64,000 nt of DNA from an uncultured beta proteobacterium. Lineage in GTDB: Bacteria; Pseudomonadota; Gammaproteobacteria; Burkholderiales; Burkholderiaceae_C. The notes below the pieces were generated by a model. It was not told the origin of the DNA. It saw nothing but the letters and a program-made list of their open reading frames with translations, and searched no databases. A program made the position numbers and the translations under genes. This document shows positions 7,059-17,353 of the stretch, piece after piece (position 1 is the stretch's first letter; the number at the start of each line of letters is the position of its first letter). The stretch covers positions 1 through 64,000 of the forward strand of contig CAIYYA010000255.1 in NCBI GenBank assembly GCA_903930255.1, written 5' to 3'.

Positions 7059-8399
7059 TTATGCCGTGGCGTTGATGCATTCACCCAGCGCATTGATCAG
7101 GCTGTCAATTTGTGCCGGGGTAGTGATAAAAGGCGGCGCCAGCGCAATCACATCGCCACCATAGCGTACATAAAAACCTTTTTTCAGCATCGCCATGGCA
7201 ACTTCATAGGGGCGCTTGGCGGGCTCACCCGGCAGCGCTGCCAGGGTCAAACCGGCAGCCAGACCCAGGTTACGAATATCGGTGATGTGTTGCACCCCTT
7301 TGAGGCTGTGCACCGCATTCTCGAAATAAGGGCTGAGCGCTTTAGCACGCTCCACCATGTTTTCGCGCTGCAAAATATCCAGCGTGGCCAGGCCCACCGC
7401 ACAGGCCACCGGGTGTGCCGAATAGGTGTAGCCGTGGGCAAATTCGAGCATGTAGTCGGGCCCGCCCTGCGCCATGAAAGTGTCGTAGATGTCTTGGCTG
7501 GCCAGCACCGCGCCCAGCGGTTGTGCCCCGTTGGTGATCTGCTTGGCCACGTTCATGATGTCGGGTGTCACACCAAAAAAATCGGCGCCGGTGTTGGCAC
7601 CCAGGCGACCAAAGCCGGTGATCACTTCGTCAAAAATCAGCAGGATGTTGTTAGCCGTGCAAATCTCGCGCAGGCGCTGCAGGTAGCCCTGCGGTGGCAC
7701 CACCACGCCGCCTGAGCCCGCCATGGGCTCGACAATCACCGCGGCGATGTTGCTGGCATCGTGCAGCGCGATGAGTTTGAGCAGCTCGTCGGCCAGCTCC
7801 GCACCCTGCGCCGGGCAGCCGCGTGAAAACACATTGCTGGCCAACTGGGTGTGCGGCAAGTGGTCGGCTTCAATGCCTTGACCAAACATCTTGCGGTTGC
7901 CCACCATGCCGCCCACCGAAATGCCGCCAAAGTTAACCCCGTGATAGCCTTTTTCACGGCCAATCAGGCGGGTTTTGCTGGCCTGCCCTTTGGCACGCCA
8001 GTAGGCGCGTGCCATCTTTAGCGAAGTGTCGGCCGCTTCAGAGCCCGAGCCGGTAAAAAACACATAGTCGAGCCCGGCCGGGGTGAGCTCTTTGAGTTTG
8101 TTGGCCAACGCAAACGACAGTGGGTGGCCAAACTGAAAGGCCGGTGAATAGTCAAGCGTGGCGAGTTGTCTGGCGGCTGCATCCACAATCTCTTGGCGCC
8201 CATGCCCCAAGCCGCTGCACCACAAACCCGACAGACCATCAAAAATCTGCCGCCCATCGACATCGGTGTAATAACAGCCCTGGGCGCTGGTTATCAGGCG
8301 CGGATTGGCCTTGAAGTTGCGGTTGCCGGTGAAGGGCATCCAGTGCGCGTCGAGCCAGGCGGCATCGGTGCGCGGCGGTGCGGTGTCAGTTGTGCTCAT
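7059..8399 (-). CDS. Omega-amino acid (beta-alanine)–pyruvate aminotransferase
   Basis: This is a class III PLP aminotransferase of 446 residues. Diagnostic features are HWMPFTGNRNFK at the N-terminus, VFFTGSGSEAADTSLKMARAYWR, the PLP-contacting FDEVITGFGR, and the Schiff-base lysine in NVAKQITNGAQPLGAV. The HWMPFT..R start and the GLWCSGLGHGR block are typical of beta-alanine:pyruvate transaminases (EC 2.6.1.18), which make malonate semialdehyde and alanine. MmsA two genes downstream can convert malonate semialdehyde to acetyl-CoA. A LysR-type gene diverges from the 93-bp upstream region and probably controls the unit. Substrate assignment is by motif and context. Confidence 0.88.
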   Translation of the reverse strand: MSTTDTAPPRTDAAWLDAHWMPFTGNRNFKANPRLITSAQGCYYTDVDGRQIFDGLSGLWCSGLGHGRQEIVDAAARQLATLDYSPAFQFGHPLSFALANKLKELTPAGLDYVFFTGSGSEAADTSLKMARAYWRAKGQASKTRLIGREKGYHGVNFGGISVGGMVGNRKMFGQGIEADHLPHTQLASNVFSRGCPAQGAELADELLKLIALHDASNIAAVIVEPMAGSGGVVVPPQGYLQRLREICTANNILLIFDEVITGFGRLGANTGADFFGVTPDIMNVAKQITNGAQPLGAVLASQDIYDTFMAQGGPDYMLEFAHGYTYSAHPVACAVGLATLDILQRENMVERAKALSPYFENAVHSLKGVQHITDIRNLGLAAGLTLAALPGEPAKRPYEVAMAMLKKGFYVRYGGDVIALAPPFITTPAQIDSLINALGECINATA

Positions 8400-8466
8400 G
8401 CGGTCTTTCTTTAGAAATCGAATCGGTGGGCGATTGTGCGGGGCTCTATTACTCTTATGATTGCTT

Positions 8467-8484
8467 AACTATCAAACTTTAGTT
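8467..8484. promoter_or_regulatory. Candidate LysR binding site in the divergent transaminase–lysR region
   Basis: AACTATCAAACTTTAGTT has perfect AACTA/TAGTT arms, spaced like a LysR-type half-site pair, and lies in the 93-bp gap between the divergent transaminase and regulator genes, close to the regulator start. Location and symmetry fit autoregulation; nothing more supports it. Confidence 0.3.
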
Positions 8485-8492
8485 GCGAGTTT

Positions 8493-9440
8493 ATGCAAGT
8501 AACAACCCGCCCAGCGTTGGGACAGCTCAGTGATATGGACATTCGCTTGTTGCGTGTGTTCAAAACCGTGGTCGAGTGCGGCGGCATGGCGGCGGCCGAA
8601 CTTGAGCTCAATATTGGCACTTCAACGGTCAGCCGCCACATCAAAGACCTGGAAACGCGTTTGGGTCTGACGCTGTGTCGGCGTGGGCGCGCCGGTTTTG
8701 CCATGACTCCCGAGGGCGAGCAAATTTATGCTGAAACAGGGCTGCTGCTGGCGGGTGTTGATGCGTTTCGCAGCCGGGTGGATGAAATCCACCAGCGCAT
8801 GGGTGGCGAACTGCACCTGGCAGTGTTTGACAAAACGGCTAGCAACCCCGAGGCGCACATTGGAGCGGCGATAACCATGTTTGCCCAGCAAGCGCCTGAT
8901 GTGCGACTGCACCTGCACGTGGCGCCGCTCAACACCATTGAGCGCGGCGTGCTCGATGGACAGTTTCAACTTGGCATTATTCCTGGCCATCGCAGTTCTG
9001 ACGCCCTGGCCTACGACGAGCTGTTTACCGAGACGATGTATTTGTATTGTGGGGTGGCGCATACGCTGTTTGCTGCTGGCGCGGTGCAACAGCCGGCCGA
9101 CTGGTCGGCTCTGCGCACCCATGCCTTTGCCGGGCTGGGCTACCACTCGCCGAATATGGAGCTGACACAGCGTGAGCAGCTGGCACGTGCCGCCACTGGC
9201 TACGACCAAGAGTCGATTGCTACGTTGATTTTGTCAGGCCGGTTTTTGGGGTTTTTGCCCGATCACTACGCACAGGCGTTTGTGCAGAGCGGTCAAATGC
9301 GGGCGGTGAACCCACAAGTGTTCAATTACTGTTGCCGTTTTTTCAGCATCGTGCGCAGCTCACCGCAAGCCGCCCGGGTGACGCGCGCATTGCAAGCGTG
9401 TCTTATCCAGGCACATGCCACAAAAATTCAAAATATATAG
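8493..9440 (+). CDS. LysR family transcriptional regulator
   Basis: The protein has 315 residues. The N-terminal winged helix (about residues 15-75) includes DIRLLRVFKTVVECGGMAAA and GTSTVSRHIKDLETRLGLTL; the rest is the two-lobed inducer-binding domain. The track start at ATG 8493 adds about 14 residues before the MDIRLLRVF that begins many homologues (ATG 8535), so the shorter start is possible. It diverges from the beta-alanine transaminase gene and is the obvious candidate regulator, with beta-alanine or malonate semialdehyde as a plausible inducer (inference). The gene after it is convergent and unrelated. Confidence 0.88.
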   Translation: MQVTTRPALGQLSDMDIRLLRVFKTVVECGGMAAAELELNIGTSTVSRHIKDLETRLGLTLCRRGRAGFAMTPEGEQIYAETGLLLAGVDAFRSRVDEIHQRMGGELHLAVFDKTASNPEAHIGAAITMFAQQAPDVRLHLHVAPLNTIERGVLDGQFQLGIIPGHRSSDALAYDELFTETMYLYCGVAHTLFAAGAVQQPADWSALRTHAFAGLGYHSPNMELTQREQLARAATGYDQESIATLILSGRFLGFLPDHYAQAFVQSGQMRAVNPQVFNYCCRFFSIVRSSPQAARVTRALQACLIQAHATKIQNI

Positions 9441-9465
9441 CACGTTAAGCTTGCTGGAAGAGCAT

Positions 9466-11499
9466 TCAGCTCAATCTGAACACACTCGCACTGCGCACCA
9501 GCTCTTGCCCCTGTGCCTCCAGGTTGCGCGCTGAGCTGGCGGCATTTTCGGCCATGGGCACATTTTGTTGCGTGGCTTCATCAATATGCTGCACCAATTC
9601 GGCCACCCGCGAAATCGCCAGCCCTTGTGCATGCGATGCGCTGACGATTTCCTGCATCAGCGTGGCCACGCGTGAAACCGCTTGAATCGATGAGTCGATG
9701 GTTTGCCGCGCTTCGCTCACCTGCACCAACCCACCTTGCACCTTTTGCACCGAGTCTTCGATCAAAGCTTTGATTTCTTTGGCGGCTGCAGCCGAGCGCC
9801 CGGCCAGCGAACGCACTTCGCTCGCCACCACCGCAAAGCCACGCCCTTGCTCACCCGCACGGGCCGCTTCCACGGCGGCATTCAGCGCCAAAATATTGGT
9901 TTGGAACGCAATGCCATCAATCACACCAATGATGTCGGTGATGCGCCTTGAGCTGGTGGCAATCGAATCCATGGTGCCCACAACCTTGCCGATGGCGCTG
10001 CCCCCTTCGCTCACGATACTGCCAGCCTCTTGCACCAGTTGATTGGCAGCGCTTGCGTGATCGGTATTTTGTTGCACGGTAGCAGCCACTTGTTCCATGT
10101 TGCCCCTGGTTTCTTGCAGCGCGACAGCCTGCTCTTCGGTGCGTCCGGCCAAGGCCTCATTACTTTGGCTAATATTGTTGGCTTCTTCACTGACGGTTTC
10201 CGAGCTGACCAGAATCACCGTCGCCATCGAGGCCAGACTGCGTTGCATGGCATGCAAGGCATTCATCAGTTGTGCCGTTTCGTCAGTGCCACCAAGCTCC
10301 ACTTTATTACCCAAAAATCCGCCGGCAATTTGCTTGGAAATGCCCACGGCTTGGTGAATGCGCTGCACCACGCTGCCTTTTAAATGCCGGCTCATGCCCA
10401 CCAGTAAAACCAAACCCAGCAGCATGCCTGTCAAAGCCAGGATTTGCACGCGCAGCAAATTGTCTTCAGCTTCTTTCAGGGCTTGCACGGCAGCCTCATC
10501 CTGCTGCCGCAACTGAGCGTTCAAGTAGACGCTGAGTTTGTCAAAAAGCCCAATCGTGGTGTAACGGTAAGTTCGCGCGACCAGAGCAAAGTCGCTCTTG
10601 CGCAGCGCGACGACGGCCGGTCGCAGACCCGTATCGACATATTGTTTGAGCAGCCCCTCAAACTCGGCCTGGTTTTTTTGCTCTTCGGGGGTGTGGCCAA
10701 TGGCCAGATATGCTTTCCAAGTGGCGTTGACCTTCTCAATGTTGCTTTCGATTTGCTGCGCCAGCGCCTGCGCTTTTTCAGCCTGCTTGAAATCGACCTC
10801 GTCGGTGGCCAGAGAGGTGGACAGCATGAGCTGGGTGTGCAGTTGCAGCCGTGCAATGCTGTTGATCTGGCTCACCGCTTGTGAACCTTCGCGGTACATC
10901 GACTGGGTTTGCTGATTGGTTGAGTGCATGCCCGATAAGCCGAGCCAGCCAACCACGAGCAACAGCAGCGCGGCCAGGCTGATCATCAAGGTCAAGCGTC
11001 GATGAATGTTCGGGCGCCGCCATTTGTCAATCTGCCCGAGCCAGCCGGTGCGCACCACCTGGCCATGTGCAATGCGCAGGCCGTTGGCACGGTTTTCGCG
11101 AAAGCGTTGATACAGTGCCTCAACCGGTGCAATGGCATCGCGTTCGGGCTTGATACGAACCGAGGCATAACCCACCAGTTGACCGGCCTCCCAAATGGGC
11201 GAAACATTTGCCAGAACCCAATAAAAATCACCGTTTTTGCGCCGGTTTTTAACCATGCCAGTCCACGACAGACCCAGTAGGAGGTCGTGCCACATGTCGG
11301 CAAAAGCGGCTTCGGGCATGTCGGGGTGGCGCACCATATTGTGCGCCTTGCCCATCAATTCATCCACCGAAAAGCCACTGGCTTCACAAAAATCAGCATT
11401 CACATATGTGATGCGACCTTTGCTGTCGGTGCGCGAGATCGGCGCCTGGTTGTCGCGCAGGATATATTCGTGCTGGCTGACCGGCTGGTTATTAAGCAT
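9466..11499 (-). CDS. PAS-containing methyl-accepting chemotaxis protein (Aer-like)
   Basis: The layout in this 677-residue receptor is an N-terminal PAS domain (about residues 5-120, with [17 protein letters not shown] and [15 protein letters not shown] typical of Aer), a first membrane helix near 165-190, a periplasmic-type helical segment, a second membrane helix (near 355-375), HAMP, then the MCP signalling hairpin with tip [21 protein letters not shown] chose the internal ATG at 11499 over the track start at 11613, because the longer version adds 38 residues without PAS similarity and runs into the upstream kinase gene. It lacks the NWxxF tether. It ends the signalling cluster, 71 bases downstream of a histidine kinase, and would send redox or energy signals to CheA, which is not in the window. 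Confidence 0.88.
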   Translation of the reverse strand: MLNNQPVSQHEYILRDNQAPISRTDSKGRITYVNADFCEASGFSVDELMGKAHNMVRHPDMPEAAFADMWHDLLLGLSWTGMVKNRRKNGDFYWVLANVSPIWEAGQLVGYASVRIKPERDAIAPVEALYQRFRENRANGLRIAHGQVVRTGWLGQIDKWRRPNIHRRLTLMISLAALLLLVVGWLGLSGMHSTNQQTQSMYREGSQAVSQINSIARLQLHTQLMLSTSLATDEVDFKQAEKAQALAQQIESNIEKVNATWKAYLAIGHTPEEQKNQAEFEGLLKQYVDTGLRPAVVALRKSDFALVARTYRYTTIGLFDKLSVYLNAQLRQQDEAAVQALKEAEDNLLRVQILALTGMLLGLVLLVGMSRHLKGSVVQRIHQAVGISKQIAGGFLGNKVELGGTDETAQLMNALHAMQRSLASMATVILVSSETVSEEANNISQSNEALAGRTEEQAVALQETRGNMEQVAATVQQNTDHASAANQLVQEAGSIVSEGGSAIGKVVGTMDSIATSSRRITDIIGVIDGIAFQTNILALNAAVEAARAGEQGRGFAVVASEVRSLAGRSAAAAKEIKALIEDSVQKVQGGLVQVSEARQTIDSSIQAVSRVATLMQEIVSASHAQGLAISRVAELVQHIDEATQQNVPMAENAASSARNLEAQGQELVRSASVFRLS

Positions 11500-11570
11500 A
11501 TTCTTTTTCGTCCAACGTAGTTCGGCAAATCGAGTTGCCAATCGCGCGATTCTAGCCAGACAAACAAGCC

Positions 11571-13436
11571 TCAACCGATGGCTATTTCGTGCGCAAAGAT
11601 CAAAGAAACACAAGTTCCGCAGCCGGGCTCGCTGGCAATCTCAACGCTGCCACGGTGCAGCAACATGATTTCATTCACAATGCTTATGCCAAGCCCTGTA
11701 CCGGATATTTTTCCTGACATGTCAGCCCGGTAAAAGCGTTCGCCAACACGCTTTAGTTGTGCCGGCGTCATGCCGATGCCCTGATCAGTCACGCACACAG
11801 CGATGCCTTTTTCATGGGACTTCAAGCCGATCTGCACGGCCCCTTCAAACGACGAATATTTGTAAGCGTTAGTCAGCACATTCAGAATGGCTTGACGGAC
11901 TCTTTTTGAATCAGCCATGATGCTCAACGCAAGGTCTGATGTGTTAAGTGTCGGAGCGCTGCGACCTACCGGAGGCTTAAAGTCCTGAATGAGTTTTGCG
12001 ACCAATTGGTGCAATTGAATCGACTCAAAAACAAAATCTTTACCCCGGCGTGAATCGATGCGGGCCAAGTCGAGCCAGTCGTTCAAGATGGACACCATCA
12101 ATTCTGACTGCTTCAGGATCACGTCCAAGCTTTCTTGAAAGCTGGCCTGGCTGATAGTTTCAGATTTCAATAACTCGGCATAGCCATAAATGCTGACCAT
12201 GGGCGTGCGCAGCTCGTGCGCCGCGTTGGTTATAAACTGGCATTTGATTTTTTCGACTTCTGTTTCGTTCGTGACGTCGCGAAAATGGAGAATCTGCGAC
12301 ACGGCGCGGTTCTGAGCGCTGTATAGACGAGCCTCTAGCACACGTTTGCCGGCCAATGCTAGTTCGAAACGCTGAGGCGCATCGGATTCCTGCCGGCGCA
12401 GAGCCTGAATGCCTGAAAACGGGGCTTCTGCAGTGCAAATACGAGCCAGCAAGCTGGCAAAATGTGATTCATTAAGCCCCGTCAGTTGCTCTTGACGAAG
12501 CCCGGTCATGCGGGTGAAGGCCGGGCTGGCAGCGTGCACCCGGTGTTGCGCATCAAACGACACATAAGCGTCGGGACTGAAGTCAAAAATCGCATTCAGC
12601 AGTTCGGTTTTTTCCTGCAACAAGAGCGCGGCCTCTTTGCGCTCGGTGATGTCGCGTGCATAGCCCACCGTGCCCCCCACTTCGCCGCTTGGCAGAAGCA
12701 ACGGCTTAATGAAAATTTCGAACCAGCGCAGTTGACCAGCCACTTTATGCCTGTCTTCACGCTCTTGAGGCTGGCCACTTTGCATGACTTTAGTGTCAAT
12801 TTTTCGGTTGAACTCGGCCAATGGCGCATGCCAAAGGTCGAGATCGGTCAATCCCACCACATCGGCAGGTGACGCGCGCTTGCAACTCTCGGCGAATGCC
12901 TGATTCACCGCCACATAATGCCCCAACGCATCTTTGAGCCAAAACAAAAAGGGTAGGTTGTCGAGTGTGGCGCGCTGACACCATTCGCGTTGACGTAAGG
13001 CTGCATGGGTGAGGACTAATTCTTGAGCCAAGGTCAGTTCAGCCTGCTGCCGCACGTGTTCGGTGATGTCGGTACGAATCGAAACGTAATGTTCAATGCT
13101 GCCATTGGCATCAAAAAATGGGGATATCTGTGTTTGAACCCAATACAGGGCGCCGCTCTTGTTGCGGTTGCACACAACGCCTTGCCAGACACGACCCGCA
13201 GAAATGGTTTGCCACATGGTGCGCCAAAATGCAGCGCTTTGAACGGTTGACTTGACGATTCGGTGATTATTCCCAAGTAACTCTTCCCGGCTATAGCCAC
13301 TGATGTTGACAAATTTGTCATTCACGTAGGTGATCGTGCCGCTAGGGTCGGCCATCGAAACGATGGCGTGTTGACCTATCGCCTTCCAAATGGCATCGGC
13401 GTTGTGGGGCAGTCTGCGGGATTCGTCGGTAAACAA
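11571..13436 (-). CDS. Cytoplasmic multi-PAS sensor histidine kinase
   Basis: This kinase has 621 residues and no membrane helix. Three PAS domains lie at about 15-125 (with [12 protein letters not shown]), 150-265 and 275-390. They are followed by HisKA with phospho-acceptor His near 407 in AAHELRTPM and an HATPase domain with [16 protein letters not shown] and GTGLGIS boxes. Its last PAS plus catalytic core closely resembles those of the kinases at 13438 and 22921 (shared SQIL.LRDVT.ETEV linker), so the three are paralogues. It starts one base after the preceding gene's stop. It has no private response regulator; likely partners are the receivers encoded upstream in the cluster. Confidence 0.88.
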   Translation of the reverse strand: MFTDESRRLPHNADAIWKAIGQHAIVSMADPSGTITYVNDKFVNISGYSREELLGNNHRIVKSTVQSAAFWRTMWQTISAGRVWQGVVCNRNKSGALYWVQTQISPFFDANGSIEHYVSIRTDITEHVRQQAELTLAQELVLTHAALRQREWCQRATLDNLPFLFWLKDALGHYVAVNQAFAESCKRASPADVVGLTDLDLWHAPLAEFNRKIDTKVMQSGQPQEREDRHKVAGQLRWFEIFIKPLLLPSGEVGGTVGYARDITERKEAALLLQEKTELLNAIFDFSPDAYVSFDAQHRVHAASPAFTRMTGLRQEQLTGLNESHFASLLARICTAEAPFSGIQALRRQESDAPQRFELALAGKRVLEARLYSAQNRAVSQILHFRDVTNETEVEKIKCQFITNAAHELRTPMVSIYGYAELLKSETISQASFQESLDVILKQSELMVSILNDWLDLARIDSRRGKDFVFESIQLHQLVAKLIQDFKPPVGRSAPTLNTSDLALSIMADSKRVRQAILNVLTNAYKYSSFEGAVQIGLKSHEKGIAVCVTDQGIGMTPAQLKRVGERFYRADMSGKISGTGLGISIVNEIMLLHRGSVEIASEPGCGTCVSLIFAHEIAIG

Positions 13437-13437
13437 G

Positions 13438-16116
13438 TTAGAACGTCGCTAAAGGTTGGATCGGAAAGGCGAGCGTGACGGTGGTACCCTGACCCAACTC
13501 ACTTTGAATGGCAACGCTGCCATGGTGCAGGTTCATGATTTCTGTGACGATGCTCATGCCCAAGCCGGTGCCAGGCACTTTGCCAGACGTATCGGCCCGG
13601 TAAAAGCGTTCGCCTACGCGTTCGATTTCACCGCGTGTCATGCCAATGCCCTGATCCGTCACGCTAATCGTTACGTTGCTGCCCACTTGTGCAATGCTGA
13701 TGTGCACCAAGTCGCTTGAATATTTGTAGGCGTTTGACAGCACATTCAAAATGGCTTGCAGGGCCTTCTTCTTGTCTGCCATCAGGAACAAGGGCGTTCC
13801 AGGCGCATCAATTTGGGGTGCAATGCGTTTGGCTGGTAGCTTGAAGCTGTTCACAACATCGGCCACCAGACCCTGTGCTTGCAAGGACTCAATGACAAAG
13901 TCTTTGCCACGGCGTGCCTCAATACGGGCCAAGTCCAGCAACTCATTCAAAATGGACGCCATCAACTCCGACTGGCGGTAGATGATGCCCAAAAACTCCT
14001 GCAGTTCGGCTGCGCCGACCTTTTGTTTCAGCAATACCTCGGCAAAGCCATAAATACTGGCCATCGGTGTGCGCAACTCGTGCGCCGCCGTGCTCAGAAA
14101 TTCGGTTTTAAGGCGATCTACTTCGGTCTCATGGGTGATGTCGCGCAGATACAAAATTTGCGAAACACTCTCGGCGTGTGATTCACGCAGACTCACCTCT
14201 AGCACGCGTTTGCTGGCATCGGTCAGCTCGATCACCTGGCGCGGTCGCGTTAGCGATTTATCGTCCGTTGCCGCCGCGCCAACCGCTTCACGAATGCGGA
14301 TAACACGCAGCGCCTGCACGCCCACAAAACGAGCGCTGGGGATACAAATCTGTGCCAACTTGTGAGAAAAGATGGCTTCAGCATCACCCGCAAGCTGGAT
14401 TTCAGTCAGTCCCGTCAGGGTTGTGAACGCTGGGTTGACATATTTGACGCATCGGTCAGCATCAAACGTCACAAAACCGTCTGGACTGAGCTCAAAAATG
14501 GCGTTGAGTTGCGCAGCGTGTTCACGCACCCGGGCTTGGGTCGAACGGCGTTCGGTGATGTCACTGTGCGAGCCCAGCATGCGTATAGGCTTGCCTTGCG
14601 CATCAATATAGGCACGGCCACGATCCAAAATCCATTTGTAGTCACCGTTTTTGCAGCGCATGCGGTGTTCACTTTGGTAAAAATCGGTCTCACCACGCAA
14701 GTGGCGCTGCACCTCGGCCATGGTTCTATCCATATCCTGCGGATGAACACGCAGAATCCATTCCTGCACATTTGAGCCAATTTCATTTTCTTCGTAGCCC
14801 AGCATGGACTTCCAGCGTTTCGAAAAATAAACCTCACCACTTTGCGGATTCCAGTCCCAAATGCCATCGTTGACACTGCTCATGGCGAGCTCCCAGCGTT
14901 GCTCACTTTGACTCAGGGCTTGGGTCGTGTTTTTCAGCTCGGTGATGTCGATGCGGTTGCCCACAATAAAGCCGCTGGGCGTGCGTGACTCCACAATCAG
15001 CAACCAACGTCCGTCAGCCAGCTGCTGCTCCAGCATTTCACCATTGGCCAGTTGGTGCTGCGCTACGCGTTGCTGGACCCAGGCATCGACATGGCCGATC
15101 GCTTCTTTGTATTGGCCACGCTCGGCGCCAGCTCGAACAATCATCTCGAAGGTATTGCCCGGCACGAGCAGATCTCGACTCGATTCATAGATGCGCTTGT
15201 AGGCTTCGTTGCAAAGATAGAGTCGATCCTGCTCGTCGTAAATCGTAAAACCCTGCTCAATGCTATAGACCGCCTCTTTCAGCAAGTTGTTGGCGCGTTC
15301 GGCGGCCAGCTCGGCGGCTTTGCGTGCACTGATATCAACAAAACTGCCGACCACGCGCAAGGGCTTGCCCAGAGCATCACGCTCGACAACATCGCCACGG
15401 TCATGCACCCACACCACCTGGCCATTTTTAAGGCGCATTCGATGTTCACTTTGATAGCGCTCCTTGCCTGCCAGACACGACTGGAGCTTTTCCATCACCC
15501 GGTCTTTGTCGTCCGCATGCAAAAGTTCGGCAAACACAGCCAGCGGATGCTGCAGGTAGTTGTCGTCCAGGCCCACAATCTGACACCAGCGACGGTTGTG
15601 CGTCACGATGTTTGTTGCGATGTCCCAATCCCATACGCCTTCACCCGTGGCATCTAGCACGTAGCGCAGGCGTCGCTCACTTTCTTCAAGTTTTTTTTGC
15701 GTGCGTTTGAGTTCAGACACATCATTGGCGATGACCAAAAGTTGTCTTTTTCCATCGGGTGTGGTGAGTGGGATTTTGATGGATTGGTAGTACAGCGTCT
15801 CTCCCGTGGCCGCATCGGTGGATTCCTCCATCACCACTTGGGTTTTATCCTGAGACATCACCTCGCGCACGTTTTGCAAATAAAAAGCCACTTGTTCGGC
15901 GTTCGGATTGAAATCGCCGTCGTCTTTGCCTACTAGCGCTTCGGATGTGGTTCCGTAAAGCCCTGCCAAAGCCCGGTTGCCCAGCAAAAACTTGCCGTCC
16001 CAGTCTTTCATCAAAATGATGTTTGGATTTTCATCGATCGCCAAGCGCAGCAGTGCGTTGGTCTCCATCAACGCGGTGTCGGGGTTGTCGGTGCTGCGTC
16101 GGGTTGTATTTTTCAT
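13438..16116 (-). CDS. Cytoplasmic sensor histidine kinase with five PAS domains
   Basis: The protein has 892 residues without membrane segments. PAS-type domains occur at about 20-140, 145-270, 275-395, 400-525 and 535-670; the second and fourth are PAS_3-like, each with YQSEHRMR..NG. HisKA follows with His near 679 ([19 protein letters not shown]). The HATPase domain shows NVLSNAYKYS, DQGIGM and GTGLGMS. The core is paralogous to the kinases at 11571 and 22921. It lies directly downstream of the HD-GYP regulator gene (60-base gap holding a palindromic repeat) and one base upstream of the 11571 kinase. The ligands of the PAS domains cannot be read from the sequence. Confidence 0.9.
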   Translation of the reverse strand: MKNTTRRSTDNPDTALMETNALLRLAIDENPNIILMKDWDGKFLLGNRALAGLYGTTSEALVGKDDGDFNPNAEQVAFYLQNVREVMSQDKTQVVMEESTDAATGETLYYQSIKIPLTTPDGKRQLLVIANDVSELKRTQKKLEESERRLRYVLDATGEGVWDWDIATNIVTHNRRWCQIVGLDDNYLQHPLAVFAELLHADDKDRVMEKLQSCLAGKERYQSEHRMRLKNGQVVWVHDRGDVVERDALGKPLRVVGSFVDISARKAAELAAERANNLLKEAVYSIEQGFTIYDEQDRLYLCNEAYKRIYESSRDLLVPGNTFEMIVRAGAERGQYKEAIGHVDAWVQQRVAQHQLANGEMLEQQLADGRWLLIVESRTPSGFIVGNRIDITELKNTTQALSQSEQRWELAMSSVNDGIWDWNPQSGEVYFSKRWKSMLGYEENEIGSNVQEWILRVHPQDMDRTMAEVQRHLRGETDFYQSEHRMRCKNGDYKWILDRGRAYIDAQGKPIRMLGSHSDITERRSTQARVREHAAQLNAIFELSPDGFVTFDADRCVKYVNPAFTTLTGLTEIQLAGDAEAIFSHKLAQICIPSARFVGVQALRVIRIREAVGAAATDDKSLTRPRQVIELTDASKRVLEVSLRESHAESVSQILYLRDITHETEVDRLKTEFLSTAAHELRTPMASIYGFAEVLLKQKVGAAELQEFLGIIYRQSELMASILNELLDLARIEARRGKDFVIESLQAQGLVADVVNSFKLPAKRIAPQIDAPGTPLFLMADKKKALQAILNVLSNAYKYSSDLVHISIAQVGSNVTISVTDQGIGMTRGEIERVGERFYRADTSGKVPGTGLGMSIVTEIMNLHHGSVAIQSELGQGTTVTLAFPIQPLATF

Positions 16117-16134
16117 GATAATTTACTACAAAAA

Positions 16135-16182
16135 TTGAAGCAGCTTACGCTTTCTGGATAAGCTTTAGAGGCATATTTATTG
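16135..16182 (+). repeat. Dispersed palindromic repeat, copy B (HD-GYP–kinase spacer)
   Basis: The copy reads TTGAAGCAGCTTACGCTTTC then GATAAGCTTTAGAGGCATAT, a diverged form of the repeat family. It fills most of the 60-base gap between the HD-GYP gene and the five-PAS kinase, and its AT-rich end covers the HD-GYP stop codon. Confidence 0.5.
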
Positions 16183-17349
16183 CTTGATACTGTTGCCAAA
16201 TTCATCACCAGTGACGGTGGATAAAAAGCATGCTTTGGTTTGCAATTCTTCATCGCTGTCGGCAAAGCGTTCGGCAATCTCCTGAAACTCGTCGCCCAGA
16301 TGCACAAACGCTTCGACCACGTCGGGGTCGAAATGCGTGGCATAGCCGTCAACGATGATTTTGACAGCCTGCACATGACGCATGCCGGGCTTGTAAACGC
16401 GTCGGCTAATCAGAGCGTCATAGACATCGGCCAGTGCCATCAACCGCGCAGGCATAGGAATCGCATGCCCCGCTAAACCTTGCGGATAGCCCGAGCCGTC
16501 CCATTTTTCGTGGTGCGAATAAACGATTTGTTTGGCAATCTCAAGAAATTCGATCGATTCGCTAGCCGCTTTTTGGGCATGCTCTAGTGCATCACAGCCC
16601 AACGTGGGGTGGGTCTTCATGATGGCATATTCGTGCGGCTCGAAGCGTCCCGGTTTGAGCAGAATGCGGTCAGGGATGCCCACTTTGCCGATGTCGTGCA
16701 GCGGCGCACACTTGAACAACATGTCAATCATGCGGGGGCTTAAGGCCTCTGAAAAATTAGGGTGACCGGACAGATGGGTGGCCAGTGCACGAATGTAGTG
16801 CTGGGTGCGACGCAGGTGGTTGCCGGTGTCAACATCGCGAACTTCGGCCAGCGAGGCCAAGGCCAAAATGGTGGCTTCTTGCAAGGCTGCGAGCTCGCGG
16901 GCGCGCTTGGCTACTTCGTACTCCAGGTATTCATTGTTGATGCGCATCGTGCGGGCGTGCGAGGCATCAACAAAATGGGCTCTCACACGCGACAGCAAAA
17001 TAGCCGGGTTGATCGGCCGTGTGATGTAGTCCACAGCACCCAGCGACATGCCCATTTCTTCGTTTTCAGCCTCGGTTTTGCTGGTTAAAAAGATCACCGG
17101 AATATGCTGCGTGAGGGCACTCGACTTCAATATCCGGCAAACCTCATAACCGTTGATGTCCGGCATCATGATGTCCAGCAAAATCAACGAGGGGTTGGCC
17201 TGGTGCACCATTTTGAGTGCTTTGGCACCGTGGTTGGCGGCCTTCACATGGTAATGCTCGTGCAGCAAGCCACCCAGCAGCGATAAATTGGCCGGGGAGT
17301 CATCAACAATCAAGATTGTGGGTTTAACAGGTGAAAAAACGTCCATCAT
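16177..17349 (-). CDS. Response regulator with HD-GYP domain (probable cyclic-di-GMP phosphodiesterase)
   Basis: In this 390-residue protein an N-terminal receiver (about 10-125) has the acidic pair VDDS, phospho-acceptor Asp59 in ILLDIMMPD and a conserved TS. A short helix leads to an HD-GYP domain with HDIGKVGIPD (His218-Asp219) and HHEKWDGSGYP (about 279-289), the complete catalytic signature of RpfG-like enzymes that hydrolyse cyclic-di-GMP to pGpG/GMP. ATG 17349 follows the hybrid kinase stop by four bases, so the two are tightly coupled and the hybrid kinase is its likely phosphodonor. It is the clearest effector output of this operon, opposing the cyclase at 25102. Confidence 0.93.
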   Translation of the reverse strand: MMDVFSPVKPTILIVDDSPANLSLLGGLLHEHYHVKAANHGAKALKMVHQANPSLILLDIMMPDINGYEVCRILKSSALTQHIPVIFLTSKTEAENEEMGMSLGAVDYITRPINPAILLSRVRAHFVDASHARTMRINNEYLEYEVAKRARELAALQEATILALASLAEVRDVDTGNHLRRTQHYIRALATHLSGHPNFSEALSPRMIDMLFKCAPLHDIGKVGIPDRILLKPGRFEPHEYAIMKTHPTLGCDALEHAQKAASESIEFLEIAKQIVYSHHEKWDGSGYPQGLAGHAIPMPARLMALADVYDALISRRVYKPGMRHVQAVKIIVDGYATHFDPDVVEAFVHLGDEFQEIAERFADSDEELQTKACFLSTVTGDEFGNSIKQ

Positions 17350-17353
17350 GGTC

